64,000 bases of DNA, taken from NCBI RefSeq assembly GCF_002803065.1, contig NZ_NNBL01000003.1, forward strand, positions 1,199,461-1,263,460. Direction: 5' to 3'. The position numbers and the translations under genes are program-made. The notes under the pieces were generated by a model. The model did not search any database and was not told the DNA's origin. It saw nothing but the letters and a program-made list of their open reading frames with translations. This DNA is from Streptomyces sp. CB01635. Its GTDB lineage: Bacteria; Actinomycetota; Actinomycetes; Streptomycetales; Streptomycetaceae. Of the stretch, positions 18,062 to 26,423 are shown one piece after another (position 1 is the stretch's first letter; each line of letters opens with the position of its first letter).

Positions 18062-18091
18062 CTGCCCGCGGGACTCCCAGCCCGCGGGCAG
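18062..18091. terminator. Hairpin terminator between convergent genes
   Basis: An 11-bp perfect stem (CTGCCCGCGGG at 18062-18072, CCCGCGGGCAG at 18081-18091) with an 8-nt loop, starting 13 bases after the lamin-tail gene stop and facing the convergent regulator gene. There is no T-run, as is common in Streptomyces. It probably ends transcription from the left. Confidence 0.75.
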
Positions 18092-18182
18092 CGATGACCC
18101 GCCTCAGGAGGGGGCGTTCCGCAGCACGGTCTGCGGGTCGCCCCCTTTGGCTGCCGCCGACAGTACGGTTACCGCCCCGACG

Positions 18183-18893
18183 TCACCCCTGCCAGTCGTA
18201 GCGGCGCTCCGGTCGGCCGGCGACGCCGTAGCGCAGCGACACGGCGGCGCTGCCGGTGCCGTGGAAATATTCGAGGTAACGGCGGGCGCTGACGCGGGAG
18301 ATGCCGGTCAGGGCGGCGCATTCGGTGGCGGACAGCGAACTGCCGGCCTCGCGCAGGGCGCGTTCGACCACCGCGGCGGTCTCGACGCTCATGCCCTTGG
18401 GCAGGCCACCGCCCGGAGTGGCCAGGGCCGTTCCGCCCAGCACGCGGTCCACGTCTGCCTGGCCCCGTACGACCGCGGAGAGCAGCCTGCGGCGTCGGGC
18501 GGCGTACCGCTCGAGCCGGGGGAGCAGGTCCTCGAAGTCGAAGGGCTTGAGCAGGTAGTCGACCACGCCGCGGCGGACGGCGCGGCGCACCGTCTCCGCT
18601 TCCTGGGCGGCGCTGATGACCATGATGTCGCAGTCGTGGCCGGCGGACCGCAGCCGGGGGATGAGATCGAGGCCGAAGATGTCCGGCAGGTACAGGTCGA
18701 GCAGGATGAGGTCGGGGCGCAGTTCCTCCACGGCGTCGATCGCCTGTTGCCCGGTGTGAGCCGTGCCGATGACGCGGAACGGCACGACGCGTTCGACGAA
18801 GCTGCGGTGCACCCGGGCCACCATGAAGTCGTCGTCCACGACGAGCACGTCGATCGAGTCTTGTCCTGCGGCCGTGTCGTGCGAAGCGGTCAT
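18183..18893 (-). CDS. CitB/DcuR-type response regulator
   Basis: A 236-residue response regulator. The receiver domain (about residues 14-130) has the acidic pair VVDDD, phospho-acceptor Asp in ILLDLYLP, the Ser/Thr switch VISAAQE and lysine in LLKPFDFED. The C-terminal part (SVETAAVVERALREAG, then LSATECAALTGISRVSARRY) is the helix-turn-helix typical of CitB/DcuR regulators. It overlaps the kinase stop by four bases (ATGA), so the pair is co-translated. It probably activates the divergent TctC-like/GntP-like transport genes in response to a carboxylate. Confidence 0.9.
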   Translation of the reverse strand: MTASHDTAAGQDSIDVLVVDDDFMVARVHRSFVERVVPFRVIGTAHTGQQAIDAVEELRPDLILLDLYLPDIFGLDLIPRLRSAGHDCDIMVISAAQEAETVRRAVRRGVVDYLLKPFDFEDLLPRLERYAARRRRLLSAVVRGQADVDRVLGGTALATPGGGLPKGMSVETAAVVERALREAGSSLSATECAALTGISRVSARRYLEYFHGTGSAAVSLRYGVAGRPERRYDWQG

Positions 18894-20536
18894 CCGGGGA
18901 CTCCTTCGGGCGCCACATCGGCGGGGTGACCGAGGGGCATGTGGGCGGTGAACATGGCGCCGTCAGCGGTGTTGGCCACGGATATCTCGCCGCTGTGGCG
19001 CTCGCAGACGAGCTTGGTGAGGGCCAGGCCGATCCCGCGCTCGCCCTCCTGGGCGGCCTTGGTGGTGAAGCCGTGCGCGAAGACCTCCCGAGCGACTTCG
19101 GGCGGCAGACCGGGGCCGGAGTCCCGGACCACGACCTCCACGCTGGACGCGTCCTGCCGCAGCTCCACCTCGACCCATGCGTCGCCGGTGTCGTCATCGG
19201 AAGCGGCGGCGTCCACCGCGTTGTCGACGAGGTTGCCGATCACGGTGGCCAGATCGGCCGCGTCCTCCGGTGCCAGCCGGCCGAGTGCGGTCCCGGCCGA
19301 GATTCGCAGGCTGACCTTGCGTTCGGCAGCGAGGGAGGACTTCGCCATGAGCAACGCGGCGATCGCGGTGTCGCCCACACGCCGGGCGAGCGTTACATCG
19401 AGCGATTGGCGGCGCTGGTTGAGGGCGCGGATGTAGCGGACCACTTCGTCCTGCTCCCCGATCTGGATCAGACCGGAGATGGTGTGGAGCTGGTTCGCGA
19501 ACTCGTGGGCCTGCGCGCGCAGCAGCTCGGAGGAGCTGCGGAAGGAGCCGATCTCCCGTTCCAGCTCGGCCAGTTCGGTGCGATCGCGCAGGGTCGTGAC
19601 CGAACCGAGCAGGCGGCCGTCCTTCATGACGGTCATCCGGTTCATCACCAGCAGGCGCCCACGGCGGATCACCACCTGGTCGTGCCGGTCGGCCGCGCCG
19701 TGCCGGGCCCCTACGAGGACGTCCCGCAGCCGCCCCTCGAGCCCCAGGTCGTCGATGCTCTGCCCCACGCAGTCCTCGGGCAGGTCGAGGAGGCGCCGGC
19801 CCACGTCGTTGACCAGCGTGAGACGTAATTGCGGGTCCAGGGCGACGACGCCCTCCGCGATCCCGTACAGCATCGCCTCGCGGTGCTCGGCGAGGCCCGC
19901 GATCTCGCGCGGCTCCAGGCCGTACGTCTGGCGTTTGACCCGTCGGGCAAGGAGCCAGGACCCCATCACGCCGAGCCCGCTCGCGATGCCCAGGTAGGCG
20001 AGCAGGTACGACGAGGTGCCGCTGAGCCGCTGCCACACGGTGGGGGAGGCCTCGCCGATCATCACGGTGCCGAGCTGCTGCCCGAGCGTTCTCCGAGCGG
20101 CGCTCAGAACCGGCACCTGCGCCACCAGCTCCCGGCTTCCGTCCAGCGTTAGGTCGCCGGACCAGCTGCGGCCCCTGGCAACCCCCGCTCCCAGGCTCAG
20201 CCGTTCACCCACCACCGTGGGGTTGGTGGACGAGACGATGCGGCCCTGCGCGTCGGCCACGGTCACCGACGTGACGCCGGACTGCGCCAGCGTGGAGTGC
20301 ACCAGCGGAGCCAGTGCCTCCCCGGGGGAAGGTCTCACGAGCTGGCTGCGGACCAGGGGGTTGGCGCCCAGTTGCTCGGCCAGCGCGTCGACCTTGCGAC
20401 CTTCGACCCGCTGGAAGGTGGCCTCGGACTGGGCGAGCGAGACACCCGCGACCGCCAGCAGCACCACCACGACAATGGCGAGCTGGAGCACCAGCATCTG
20501 GCCCGCGAGGGTATGGCGGCGGAACGTTGTGACCAC
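18890..20536 (-). CDS. CitA/DcuS-type sensor histidine kinase
   Basis: About 548 residues. An N-terminal membrane helix (LVLQLAIVVVVLLAVAGVSL) is followed by an extracytoplasmic ligand domain (roughly 40-165), a second helix (SSYLLAYLGIASGLGVMGSW), a PAS domain with ALDPQLRLTLVNDVGRRLL, and a kinase domain. The phospho-histidine lies in LLRAQAHEFANQLHTISGL, the CitA-family H-box; the N-box is VIGNLVDNAVDAA and the G-boxes are VRDSGPGLPPE and ERGIGLALTKL. The GTG at 20536 keeps the full first helix and leaves a 97-bp divergent promoter region; ATG at 20497 is possible. The sensor likely detects a tricarboxylate or related anion. Confidence 0.9.
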   Translation of the reverse strand: MVTTFRRHTLAGQMLVLQLAIVVVVLLAVAGVSLAQSEATFQRVEGRKVDALAEQLGANPLVRSQLVRPSPGEALAPLVHSTLAQSGVTSVTVADAQGRIVSSTNPTVVGERLSLGAGVARGRSWSGDLTLDGSRELVAQVPVLSAARRTLGQQLGTVMIGEASPTVWQRLSGTSSYLLAYLGIASGLGVMGSWLLARRVKRQTYGLEPREIAGLAEHREAMLYGIAEGVVALDPQLRLTLVNDVGRRLLDLPEDCVGQSIDDLGLEGRLRDVLVGARHGAADRHDQVVIRRGRLLVMNRMTVMKDGRLLGSVTTLRDRTELAELEREIGSFRSSSELLRAQAHEFANQLHTISGLIQIGEQDEVVRYIRALNQRRQSLDVTLARRVGDTAIAALLMAKSSLAAERKVSLRISAGTALGRLAPEDAADLATVIGNLVDNAVDAAASDDDTGDAWVEVELRQDASSVEVVVRDSGPGLPPEVAREVFAHGFTTKAAQEGERGIGLALTKLVCERHSGEISVANTADGAMFTAHMPLGHPADVAPEGVPG

Positions 20537-20633
20537 AATTAACTCAATCTTTGCTACTGACACAACGTGGGCAGCCCGCGTGCCATGTCGGACAATCATG
20601 ACGCCCAGCAGTTGAAATCGAAAGCGAGGTGCC

Positions 20634-21623
20634 ATGAGAGGTCCCGCACGTGCCCTTCTCGGCACCGTCGCCGCACTGACACTTCTCACCGTCAGCGCAT
20701 GTGGGGTGTTTCCGGGCGGGCAGGCACAGTCGGACCGCGATCTGCGGATCATGGTGCCCAACACACCCGGTGGCGGCTACGACACCACGGCACGGACCGC
20801 GGCCCGGGTCATGGACGAGACGCACATCGCGCCGGATGTACAGGTGTTCAACCTTCCCGGCGCGGGCGGCACGGTCGGACTGCAGCGCATCGTCGACGAA
20901 CGAGGCAACGGAGAGCTCGCGCTCCAGATGGGCCTCGGCGTCGTGGGTGCGTCGCATGAGGCGAAGGCGAAGGTGACGGTCGCCCGGACCACACCGATCG
21001 CCCGTCTCATCGAGGAGGCAGGCGCGGTCGTGGTCCGCAAGGACTCGCCGTACAGAACGGTCGGCGACCTCGTCACCGCGTGGCGAAAGGCCCCTGAACG
21101 CCTCGCCGTCGGTGGCGGATCATCCCCCGGTGGACCGGACTACCTGCTGCCCATGGAGCTGGCGAAGGCCGTCGGCATCGACCCCAAGAAGGTCGACTAC
21201 GTCGGCTACGGCGGCGGTGGCGGCGACTTGCTGCCGGCCCTGCTCGACGGTGAGGTCGACTTCGCCACCAGCGGCCCGGGCGAGTTCCTCGACCAGGTCG
21301 ACAGCGGCCAGCTGCGTGTCCTCGCCGTCACCGGCGAGCATCCGGTCGAGCCCCTGGCCGGGGTCCCGACGCTCACGTCGTCGGGCATCGACCTGGTCTT
21401 CAGCAACTGGCGGGGCATCGTCGCCCCGCCCGGCATCAGTGACGCCGACAGGAAGCGCTGGGTCGATGCGTTGACCGATTTGCATCGGTCCGCGCGGTGG
21501 CAGGCCGAGCTCGACCGGCACGGCTGGACCGACGCGTTCGCCACCGGCGACACGTTCGCGGCCTACCTCACCCGGCAGGACAAGCTCGTCGCCGATCTCG
21601 CCGCCTCCCTCGGACGGGAGTGA
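20634..21623 (+). CDS. TctC-type solute-binding lipoprotein
   Basis: A 329-residue exported lipoprotein: signal peptide with lipobox LTVSAC (Cys23), then the tripartite tricarboxylate transporter receptor fold, with IMVPNTPGGGYDTTARTAA and NLPGAGGTVGLQRI as signature segments and a second-lobe GGGSSPGGPDYLL and FSNWRGIVAPPG. It binds carboxylates outside the membrane. Unusually, no TctA or TctB membrane gene follows: the next gene is a GntP-type permease. It is divergent from the CitA/B-like pair, which probably controls it. The ATG at 20634 has a GAGGTGCC purine stretch close upstream. Confidence 0.88.
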   Translation: MRGPARALLGTVAALTLLTVSACGVFPGGQAQSDRDLRIMVPNTPGGGYDTTARTAARVMDETHIAPDVQVFNLPGAGGTVGLQRIVDERGNGELALQMGLGVVGASHEAKAKVTVARTTPIARLIEEAGAVVVRKDSPYRTVGDLVTAWRKAPERLAVGGGSSPGGPDYLLPMELAKAVGIDPKKVDYVGYGGGGGDLLPALLDGEVDFATSGPGEFLDQVDSGQLRVLAVTGEHPVEPLAGVPTLTSSGIDLVFSNWRGIVAPPGISDADRKRWVDALTDLHRSARWQAELDRHGWTDAFATGDTFAAYLTRQDKLVADLAASLGRE

Positions 21624-21807
21624 CCAGGCGGTCGTCCACCGACGGCTCGCTTCGACACCGAAGGCTTTCACCACGGGCAGCTGCCCGACGTGACCCCACC
21701 CACCCATGACCGGGACGGTCCAGCCCCCGTGCGCGCGGGCTCGCCGAGCCATGCCCGTTTTCCCCCGGCCCGACCACGGCCGGATCCCGAAAGGCACCCC
21801 CTCCCGT

Positions 21808-23253
21808 ATGACTTCACACACCTGGTACCTGTTGCTCGTCCTCGCCGTGGCGATCGGTCTGCTGATCTACTTGATCAACTCCCGGCTCCGCATCCACCCG
21901 TTCATCGCCCTCATGGTGGTGACCATCGGCACCGGGCTCGCCGCCGGCGAACCCGTGGCGAAGCTGACCGGGTCCATCGAGGAAGGAGCGGGCGGCACGC
22001 TCGGTGACATCGGCCTCACACTTGCCCTCGGAGCCATGCTCGGCCGCCTCCTCTCCGACTCCGGCGCCACCGACGCCATCGCCCACGCCATCGTCGACCG
22101 CTCCAGCAACCGCAGGCTCCCCTGGCTCGTCGCGGCCGCGGCATTCGTCATCGGCATTCCGATGTTCTTCGAGGTCGGCCTCATCGTGCTCCTGCCGCTG
22201 ATCTTCAGCGTCGCCCGCCGCCTGGAGGGCGACGGCGCGACGAAGGGTTCTCCGTACGTGCTGCTCGGCGTGCCCGCCATCGCCGCGCTGTCCACCCTGC
22301 ACGGCATGGTGCCGCCCCACCCCGGACCGCTGACCGCCATGACAGGCCTGCACGCGGACCTCGGTCTGACCCTCGGCGTCGGCATCATCTGCTCGATCCC
22401 GACCGTCATCCTGGCCGGCCCTGTGTACGCCCGCTGGATCGCGCCCCGCCTTGCCGACGTACGGCCCGACCCCGTGCTCGTGGCCCAGTTCACCGGAGCC
22501 GACCGGAACAACGCAGCCGACACCACCACCAACGCTTCTTCCACCGGCCCGGCCGAGGGCACGGACATCGACACTCTGCAGCGCGCCGGTGTGTCCACGG
22601 GACTGGCCGTCACCTCGGTTCTCATACCCGTCGCCCTGATGCTGCTGCGCACCCTCGCCGAAACCGCGCTCGACGAGTCCAGCACCGTGCGTGCGGCGCT
22701 CACGTTCGTCGGTGAACCGCTGGTGGCGATGCTCGCCGGTTTCCTGTTCGCGCTCGGTGTGACCCTCGTACGCGGTGGCCGCTCCAGCGAGGCGACCCGC
22801 TCCTCCCTGACGGACAGCCTCAAGTCCATCGCCGCGATCCTGCTCATCATCGGTGGCGGCGGCGCGTTCAAGCAGGTGCTTCAGGACTCCGGTATCGGTG
22901 ACGCCATCGCCTCCGCAGCCGAGGGAGCCCACCTCAACGTGATCGTGCTGGGCTGGCTGATCGCCCTGCTCCTGTCCCTGACCACCGGTTCGGCCACCGT
23001 CGGCATCGTCTCGGCCACCGGCATCGTCGCCCCGCTGATAGGCACGGGTGGTGGACTCGAGGCCTCGCTCCTGGTGGTCGCGATCGGCGCCGGCTCCCTG
23101 GGCCTCAACTACGTCAACCACGCCGGGTTCTGGCTGGTCAAGGAGTCCTTCGGCATGGACCTCACCCAGGCCACCAAGACACAGACCGTCGTGCAGACGC
23201 TGGTCAGTGTGATGGGTCTCGGGATGGCCCTGCTCCTGTCCGTCCTCGTCTGA
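21808..23253 (+). CDS. GntP-family gluconate/organic-acid permease
   Basis: A 481-residue integral membrane protein with 12-14 helices. It matches the GntP family of gluconate:H+ symporters: RIHPFIALMVVTIGTGLAAG, IGIPMFFEVGLIVLLPLIF and STLHGMVPPHPGPLTAM are family hallmarks, as is NYVNHAGFWLVKESFGM near the C-terminus. The start at 21808 aligns with family N-termini; an ATG at 21751 is also in frame. It lies 184 bp after the TctC-like gene. The family carries gluconate, and some members other hydroxy-acids. The sensor/receptor context points to a carboxylate, perhaps a citrate-like anion. Confidence 0.88.
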   Translation: MTSHTWYLLLVLAVAIGLLIYLINSRLRIHPFIALMVVTIGTGLAAGEPVAKLTGSIEEGAGGTLGDIGLTLALGAMLGRLLSDSGATDAIAHAIVDRSSNRRLPWLVAAAAFVIGIPMFFEVGLIVLLPLIFSVARRLEGDGATKGSPYVLLGVPAIAALSTLHGMVPPHPGPLTAMTGLHADLGLTLGVGIICSIPTVILAGPVYARWIAPRLADVRPDPVLVAQFTGADRNNAADTTTNASSTGPAEGTDIDTLQRAGVSTGLAVTSVLIPVALMLLRTLAETALDESSTVRAALTFVGEPLVAMLAGFLFALGVTLVRGGRSSEATRSSLTDSLKSIAAILLIIGGGGAFKQVLQDSGIGDAIASAAEGAHLNVIVLGWLIALLLSLTTGSATVGIVSATGIVAPLIGTGGGLEASLLVVAIGAGSLGLNYVNHAGFWLVKESFGMDLTQATKTQTVVQTLVSVMGLGMALLLSVLV

Positions 23254-23266
23254 CCGGACGCGAGCG

Positions 23267-23677
23267 CTAGGAGTTGGACCAGTTGCGGGTGGACAGCACC
23301 AGCAGGTAGCCGTCCGGGTCCTGGATCGTCACACCCCACGTGTCCCAGTACGGGTTGTGCGCCGGGACCCGCTTGCCGCCGTGCTGTTCGAGGCGTTCCA
23401 CGAGGGAGTCCGGGACCGGTTCACCGAGGTAGATCACCAGTAGATCCTCGGCGGTCGGCCGCGGCTCCACGGGTGCGGCGGGATCGCTTACGAGTTCCAG
23501 GTGCCAGGCCGCATCCGGCCAGCCGGTCATGAGGAGTGAGTGGTCGTCAGGCGTGCCGTCCGACGCGTGCCGGTAGAGGACGTCGAGGCCGAGTCCCGAG
23601 ATCCAGAAGTGTTCCGCCGCTTCGAGGTCACGCGACGGACGGGCGATGCGTACATGAGCCGCGGCGTTGGCCGGCAT
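23267..23677 (-). CDS. VOC-family (glyoxalase/bleomycin-resistance fold) protein
   Basis: A 136-residue glyoxalase-fold protein. The pattern is VRIARPSRDLEAAEHFWISG, then LDVLYRHAS, MTGWPDAAWHLELV and a C-terminal WGVTIQDPDGYLLVLSTRNW, as in small single-domain VOC proteins. Likely metal ligands are a histidine near the N-terminus, the glutamate in WHLELV and one in the C-terminal beta strand. Members act as lyases, dioxygenases or drug binders, so no reaction is assigned. It converges with the permease gene with only 13 bp between stops. Confidence 0.85.
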   Translation of the reverse strand: MPANAAAHVRIARPSRDLEAAEHFWISGLGLDVLYRHASDGTPDDHSLLMTGWPDAAWHLELVSDPAAPVEPRPTAEDLLVIYLGEPVPDSLVERLEQHGGKRVPAHNPYWDTWGVTIQDPDGYLLVLSTRNWSNS

Positions 23678-23820
23678 CGTGTCAACTCCTGGTCGGTGAG
23701 GACTTCTTGTCGACTGACAGGTCGTACGCGGAGCCTAGCGAGCAAGCGATCACTCGCCCATCCGGCGCAGGCCCTAGGTCTCCGGGCGGAACCCCGGTTA
23801 CCGCGAGCCGCCTGCGGCGG

Positions 23821-23985
23821 GTAGCCGTCGGTGATCCGGCAGAGCCGCTGCCGGTCGAAGCAGGGGCCGTGGCCCGGGCGGACGATCCGGACCGGCAGTT
23901 CACGTAGCCGCTGCATGGTGTGGACGCACTTCTCGCGGTCGCGGCCTCGGACCAGCCAGATGTTGGCGTCGAGCAGTTCATGGAC
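23821..23985 (-). pseudogene. Remnant of a metallo-beta-lactamase-fold hydrolase (C-terminal tail)
   Basis: On the minus strand a frame reads VHELLDANIWLVRGRD, MQRLRELPVRIVRPGHGP and FDRQRLCRITDGY. MBL-fold metallohydrolases end this way: a helix, LRELPVR(I/V)V, the metal histidine in PGHG, then SFDxxRLxxITDxY. No metal-binding HxHxDH motif or credible start lies upstream, so this is a fragment of about 55 residues in a 480-bp region between a VOC gene and a TetR gene. The rest of the region (23678-23820 and 23986-24158) shows nothing recognisable. The identification rests on a short stretch. Confidence 0.45.
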
Positions 23986-24158
23986 ATGGGGTCGTCGGTC
24001 AGCGTGAGCGCGCTGTCGATGGCAGTGACCCTGAACGGTCCTGGACCACGGGGAGTGCCGGATGGGTTGCCATCATGTGCCCCTGATCGAGGGCCCGTTG
24101 GTGCGACCGCGGGGTCCGTGCGCGGTTCGTCGTCCGGTCGCCGTGTCGGTCCGCCTGG

Positions 24159-24812
24159 CTATGTGTCGGTTCTGCCGTGGTCCTGCGCCTGGGCGAGGAC
24201 ACCTTCGTCGAGCCCGAGGACGCGTTCCGTCGTGGCGGTTATCAGCTCGCGCACTTCGGCGTAGTCGATCTGTGTGCGCATGGCGGCCTGTGGGCTGAGG
24301 CCGTCGATGAGGACGAGGATGTGCATCGCCGCGTAACCGGCGTTGTCGACGCGGAAGCAGCCTCGCGCGACCCCGGCCTCGATGTGTGCCGCCAGCCGGT
24401 CCTGGGCGGCGTTCATCTGGCGCGTGACCGCCGTGAGCAGCGCCGGGCGGCGCCGGCTCGCCTGCCAGGCGTCGAGCCACAACAGGCTCACGGGGTCGCG
24501 GTCCTCGTGCAGCCATGCCTGCATCAACTGCCGTACCCGGTCCACCGGATGGTCCAGGCGCTCCGCGTGCTCGAAGACCGCGTCGTTGTCGGCGGTCGCG
24601 GCGTGGCTGAAGGCCGCGGCGATGAGTTCGTCGGCGGACTTGAAGTGATAGTCCACCAGACCCGGTACGACGCCCACGGCCTGGGCGACCCGTTTCGCCG
24701 TCAGCTTGTCCAGGCCCTCGCTCACGGCGATCACGCTCGCGGCCCGCAGAATCTCCGCTCGCCGCTCGCCGGCGGGCAAGCGGCGTCGTCCGGTCCGTGA
24801 GGTCGACGTCAT
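24159..24812 (-). CDS. TetR-family transcriptional regulator
   Basis: A 217-residue repressor. The N-terminal helix-turn-helix (about residues 14-62) has RRAEILRAASVIAVSEGLDK, LTAKRVAQAVGVVPGLVDYH and FKSADEL, the typical TetR arrangement. The C-terminal ligand domain resembles the BetI/PA-type group (LLWLDAWQASRRRPALLTAV). The ATG at 24812 gives the expected start; the open frame upstream adds unrelated residues. It is divergent from an NCS1-type permease, separated by 75 bp that hold inverted repeats, so it probably represses both genes. Ligand unknown, perhaps the permease substrate. Confidence 0.88.
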   Translation of the reverse strand: MTSTSRTGRRRLPAGERRAEILRAASVIAVSEGLDKLTAKRVAQAVGVVPGLVDYHFKSADELIAAAFSHAATADNDAVFEHAERLDHPVDRVRQLMQAWLHEDRDPVSLLWLDAWQASRRRPALLTAVTRQMNAAQDRLAAHIEAGVARGCFRVDNAGYAAMHILVLIDGLSPQAAMRTQIDYAEVRELITATTERVLGLDEGVLAQAQDHGRTDT

Positions 24813-24816
24813 GACC

Positions 24817-24868
24817 TGGGATGCTATTGACGCCCACCCCAACAAGCAACTGGTGCGCATCCCAATAG
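24817..24868. promoter_or_regulatory. Inverted repeats between the TetR and NCS1 permease genes
   Basis: In the 75-bp divergent gap, TGGGATGC (24817-24824) is matched by its reverse complement GCATCCCA (24857-24864). The overlapping CTATTG (24824-24829) pairs in the same way with CAATAG (24863-24868). The layout suits a TetR operator, possibly two half-operators near the start codons. Confidence 0.5.
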
Positions 24869-24887
24869 TGGGTTTCCGGAGGTCAGG

Positions 24888-26327
24888 ATGGCGTTGAGGG
24901 CAACCGGCGGCACCAGTGAGGGGCCCGAGCGGGGCGAGCCGGTCACCGACCGCACCGGTCACGTGGAGACACACGGAGTCGACCACATCCCGGACTCCGA
25001 CCGCCACGGTCGGCCACGTTCCCTGTTCACGGTGTGGGCGGCCTCCAACATGAGCTACCTGTACATCGTGCTGGGCGGCGCGATGGTGCTGCTCGGCCTA
25101 GACATCTGGCAGTCCTTCGCGGTGATCGTGGCCGGCAACCTCCTCTGGGCCGGCGTGGGGTACCTCGCGATCAGCGGCCCCACCTCCGGGACGCCGAGCT
25201 GGGTGGTGACGCGGGCGATGTTCGGTGTCCGAGGCAACAGAGTCCTCAACGTGACGCTCGGTTGGACCGTCGCGGTGGCCTACGAGGCGATCAGCCTGGC
25301 CCTGGGGTCCCTCGCCGGATTCGCACTGGTCGAGCACTTGGGCATCCACGCGAACACCCCGGTCAAGGTGGCGATTGTGCTGGTCACCGCCGTCGTGACG
25401 TTCTCCATCAGCGTGTACGGGCACGCCACCATCATGCGGTGCAGCATCTGGTTCACCTGGGCGCTGGCCGCCTGCGTCCTGGTCCTGGCGTACTACGTTC
25501 TGCGCCACACGGACTGGGGCTACCGGACACCTGCCGCCACCGCGGTCCACGGCCGCGAGCTGTGGGTGATCCTCGCCTCGGGATTCACGATCATGGCGGG
25601 TGGCCCCCTGTCATGGAGCAGCAGCGCGGACTACGCCCGCTATCTGCCCGCCGACACCTCACGCAAGGCGGTGTGCTGGTGGACGGCCGTCGGCGGATTC
25701 GTGCCGGCCGTCCTGCTGAGCGGACTCGGAGTCCTGGCCGGGACGGCGGTGGACATGACCGACGCGCAGACATCACTGAAGGCGGTCGTGCCCGACTGGT
25801 TCTATCCGGTCTTCCTGCTGGTCGTCATCTTCGGCTCGATCACGAACAACGTACTCACCGCATACAGCGGCGGCCTGGCCCTTCAATCCGGCGGGATCCC
25901 CTGGAGCCGCGCGTTCACCGTCATCTTCGACGCCTCCATCGCGCTCGGCCTCACCTTCTACTCCCTGTTCGTGTCCGACTTCCTCGACACCATGAACAGC
26001 GGTCTGGAACTCTCCGTCGCGTTCCTCGGCCCTGGGTTCGCGATCTACGCCGTGGACATCTTCCTGCGCCGCAACCGCTACGACGGAGTCGCGTTGCAGG
26101 ACCAGACCTCCAACAGCCGCTTCTGGTACCGGCACGGAGTGAATCCCGCCGGAGCCGCCGCGTGGGCCATCGGCGTCGGGGCGGCGCTCCTGTGCGCCAA
26201 CACGGCCATCTACACCGGCCCGGTCGCAGCCGCCCTCGGCGGCGCCGACCTGTCCGCGGTCGTCGGGATGTCCCTGGGCGCCTTGGTCTACGCGGGATCG
26301 ATGCTTCGTCAGCGGCGCTCGCCCTGA
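24888..26327 (+). CDS. NCS1-family purine/cytosine-type permease
   Basis: A 479-residue integral membrane protein with about 12 helices. It fits the NCS1/cytosine-purine permease group: ASNMSYLYIVLGGAMVLLGL as helix 1, GPTSGTPSWVVTRAMFGVRG as the conserved loop and SSSADYARYLPADTS midway. It probably brings in a nucleobase or related compound with H+ or Na+. Ribosome-binding site GGAGG is close to the ATG. The 50-residue N-terminal extension before helix 1 is hydrophilic. The divergent TetR repressor probably senses the same compound. The substrate cannot be called. Confidence 0.87.
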   Translation: MALRATGGTSEGPERGEPVTDRTGHVETHGVDHIPDSDRHGRPRSLFTVWAASNMSYLYIVLGGAMVLLGLDIWQSFAVIVAGNLLWAGVGYLAISGPTSGTPSWVVTRAMFGVRGNRVLNVTLGWTVAVAYEAISLALGSLAGFALVEHLGIHANTPVKVAIVLVTAVVTFSISVYGHATIMRCSIWFTWALAACVLVLAYYVLRHTDWGYRTPAATAVHGRELWVILASGFTIMAGGPLSWSSSADYARYLPADTSRKAVCWWTAVGGFVPAVLLSGLGVLAGTAVDMTDAQTSLKAVVPDWFYPVFLLVVIFGSITNNVLTAYSGGLALQSGGIPWSRAFTVIFDASIALGLTFYSLFVSDFLDTMNSGLELSVAFLGPGFAIYAVDIFLRRNRYDGVALQDQTSNSRFWYRHGVNPAGAAAWAIGVGAALLCANTAIYTGPVAAALGGADLSAVVGMSLGALVYAGSMLRQRRSP

Positions 26328-26344
26328 AACGGCCCCGAATCAGC

Positions 26345-26388
26345 AGAAGGGCCCCTGCCCGGCATCGATGCCGGGCAGGGGCCCTTCT
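26345..26388. terminator. Perfect 44-nt palindromic bidirectional terminator
   Basis: Bases 26345-26366 are the exact reverse complement of 26367-26388, centred on ATCGAT, giving a 22-bp perfect palindrome (a 19-20 bp stem with a small loop when folded). The outermost bases are AGAAGG and CCTTCT, so each strand has a short pyrimidine tail. It lies between convergent genes (NCS1 permease stop at 26327, phosphoesterase stop at 26424) and should terminate both. Confidence 0.9.
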
Positions 26389-26423
26389 GGGATCTGCGAC
26401 CTGGGATCCGCGCTCTGACTACG

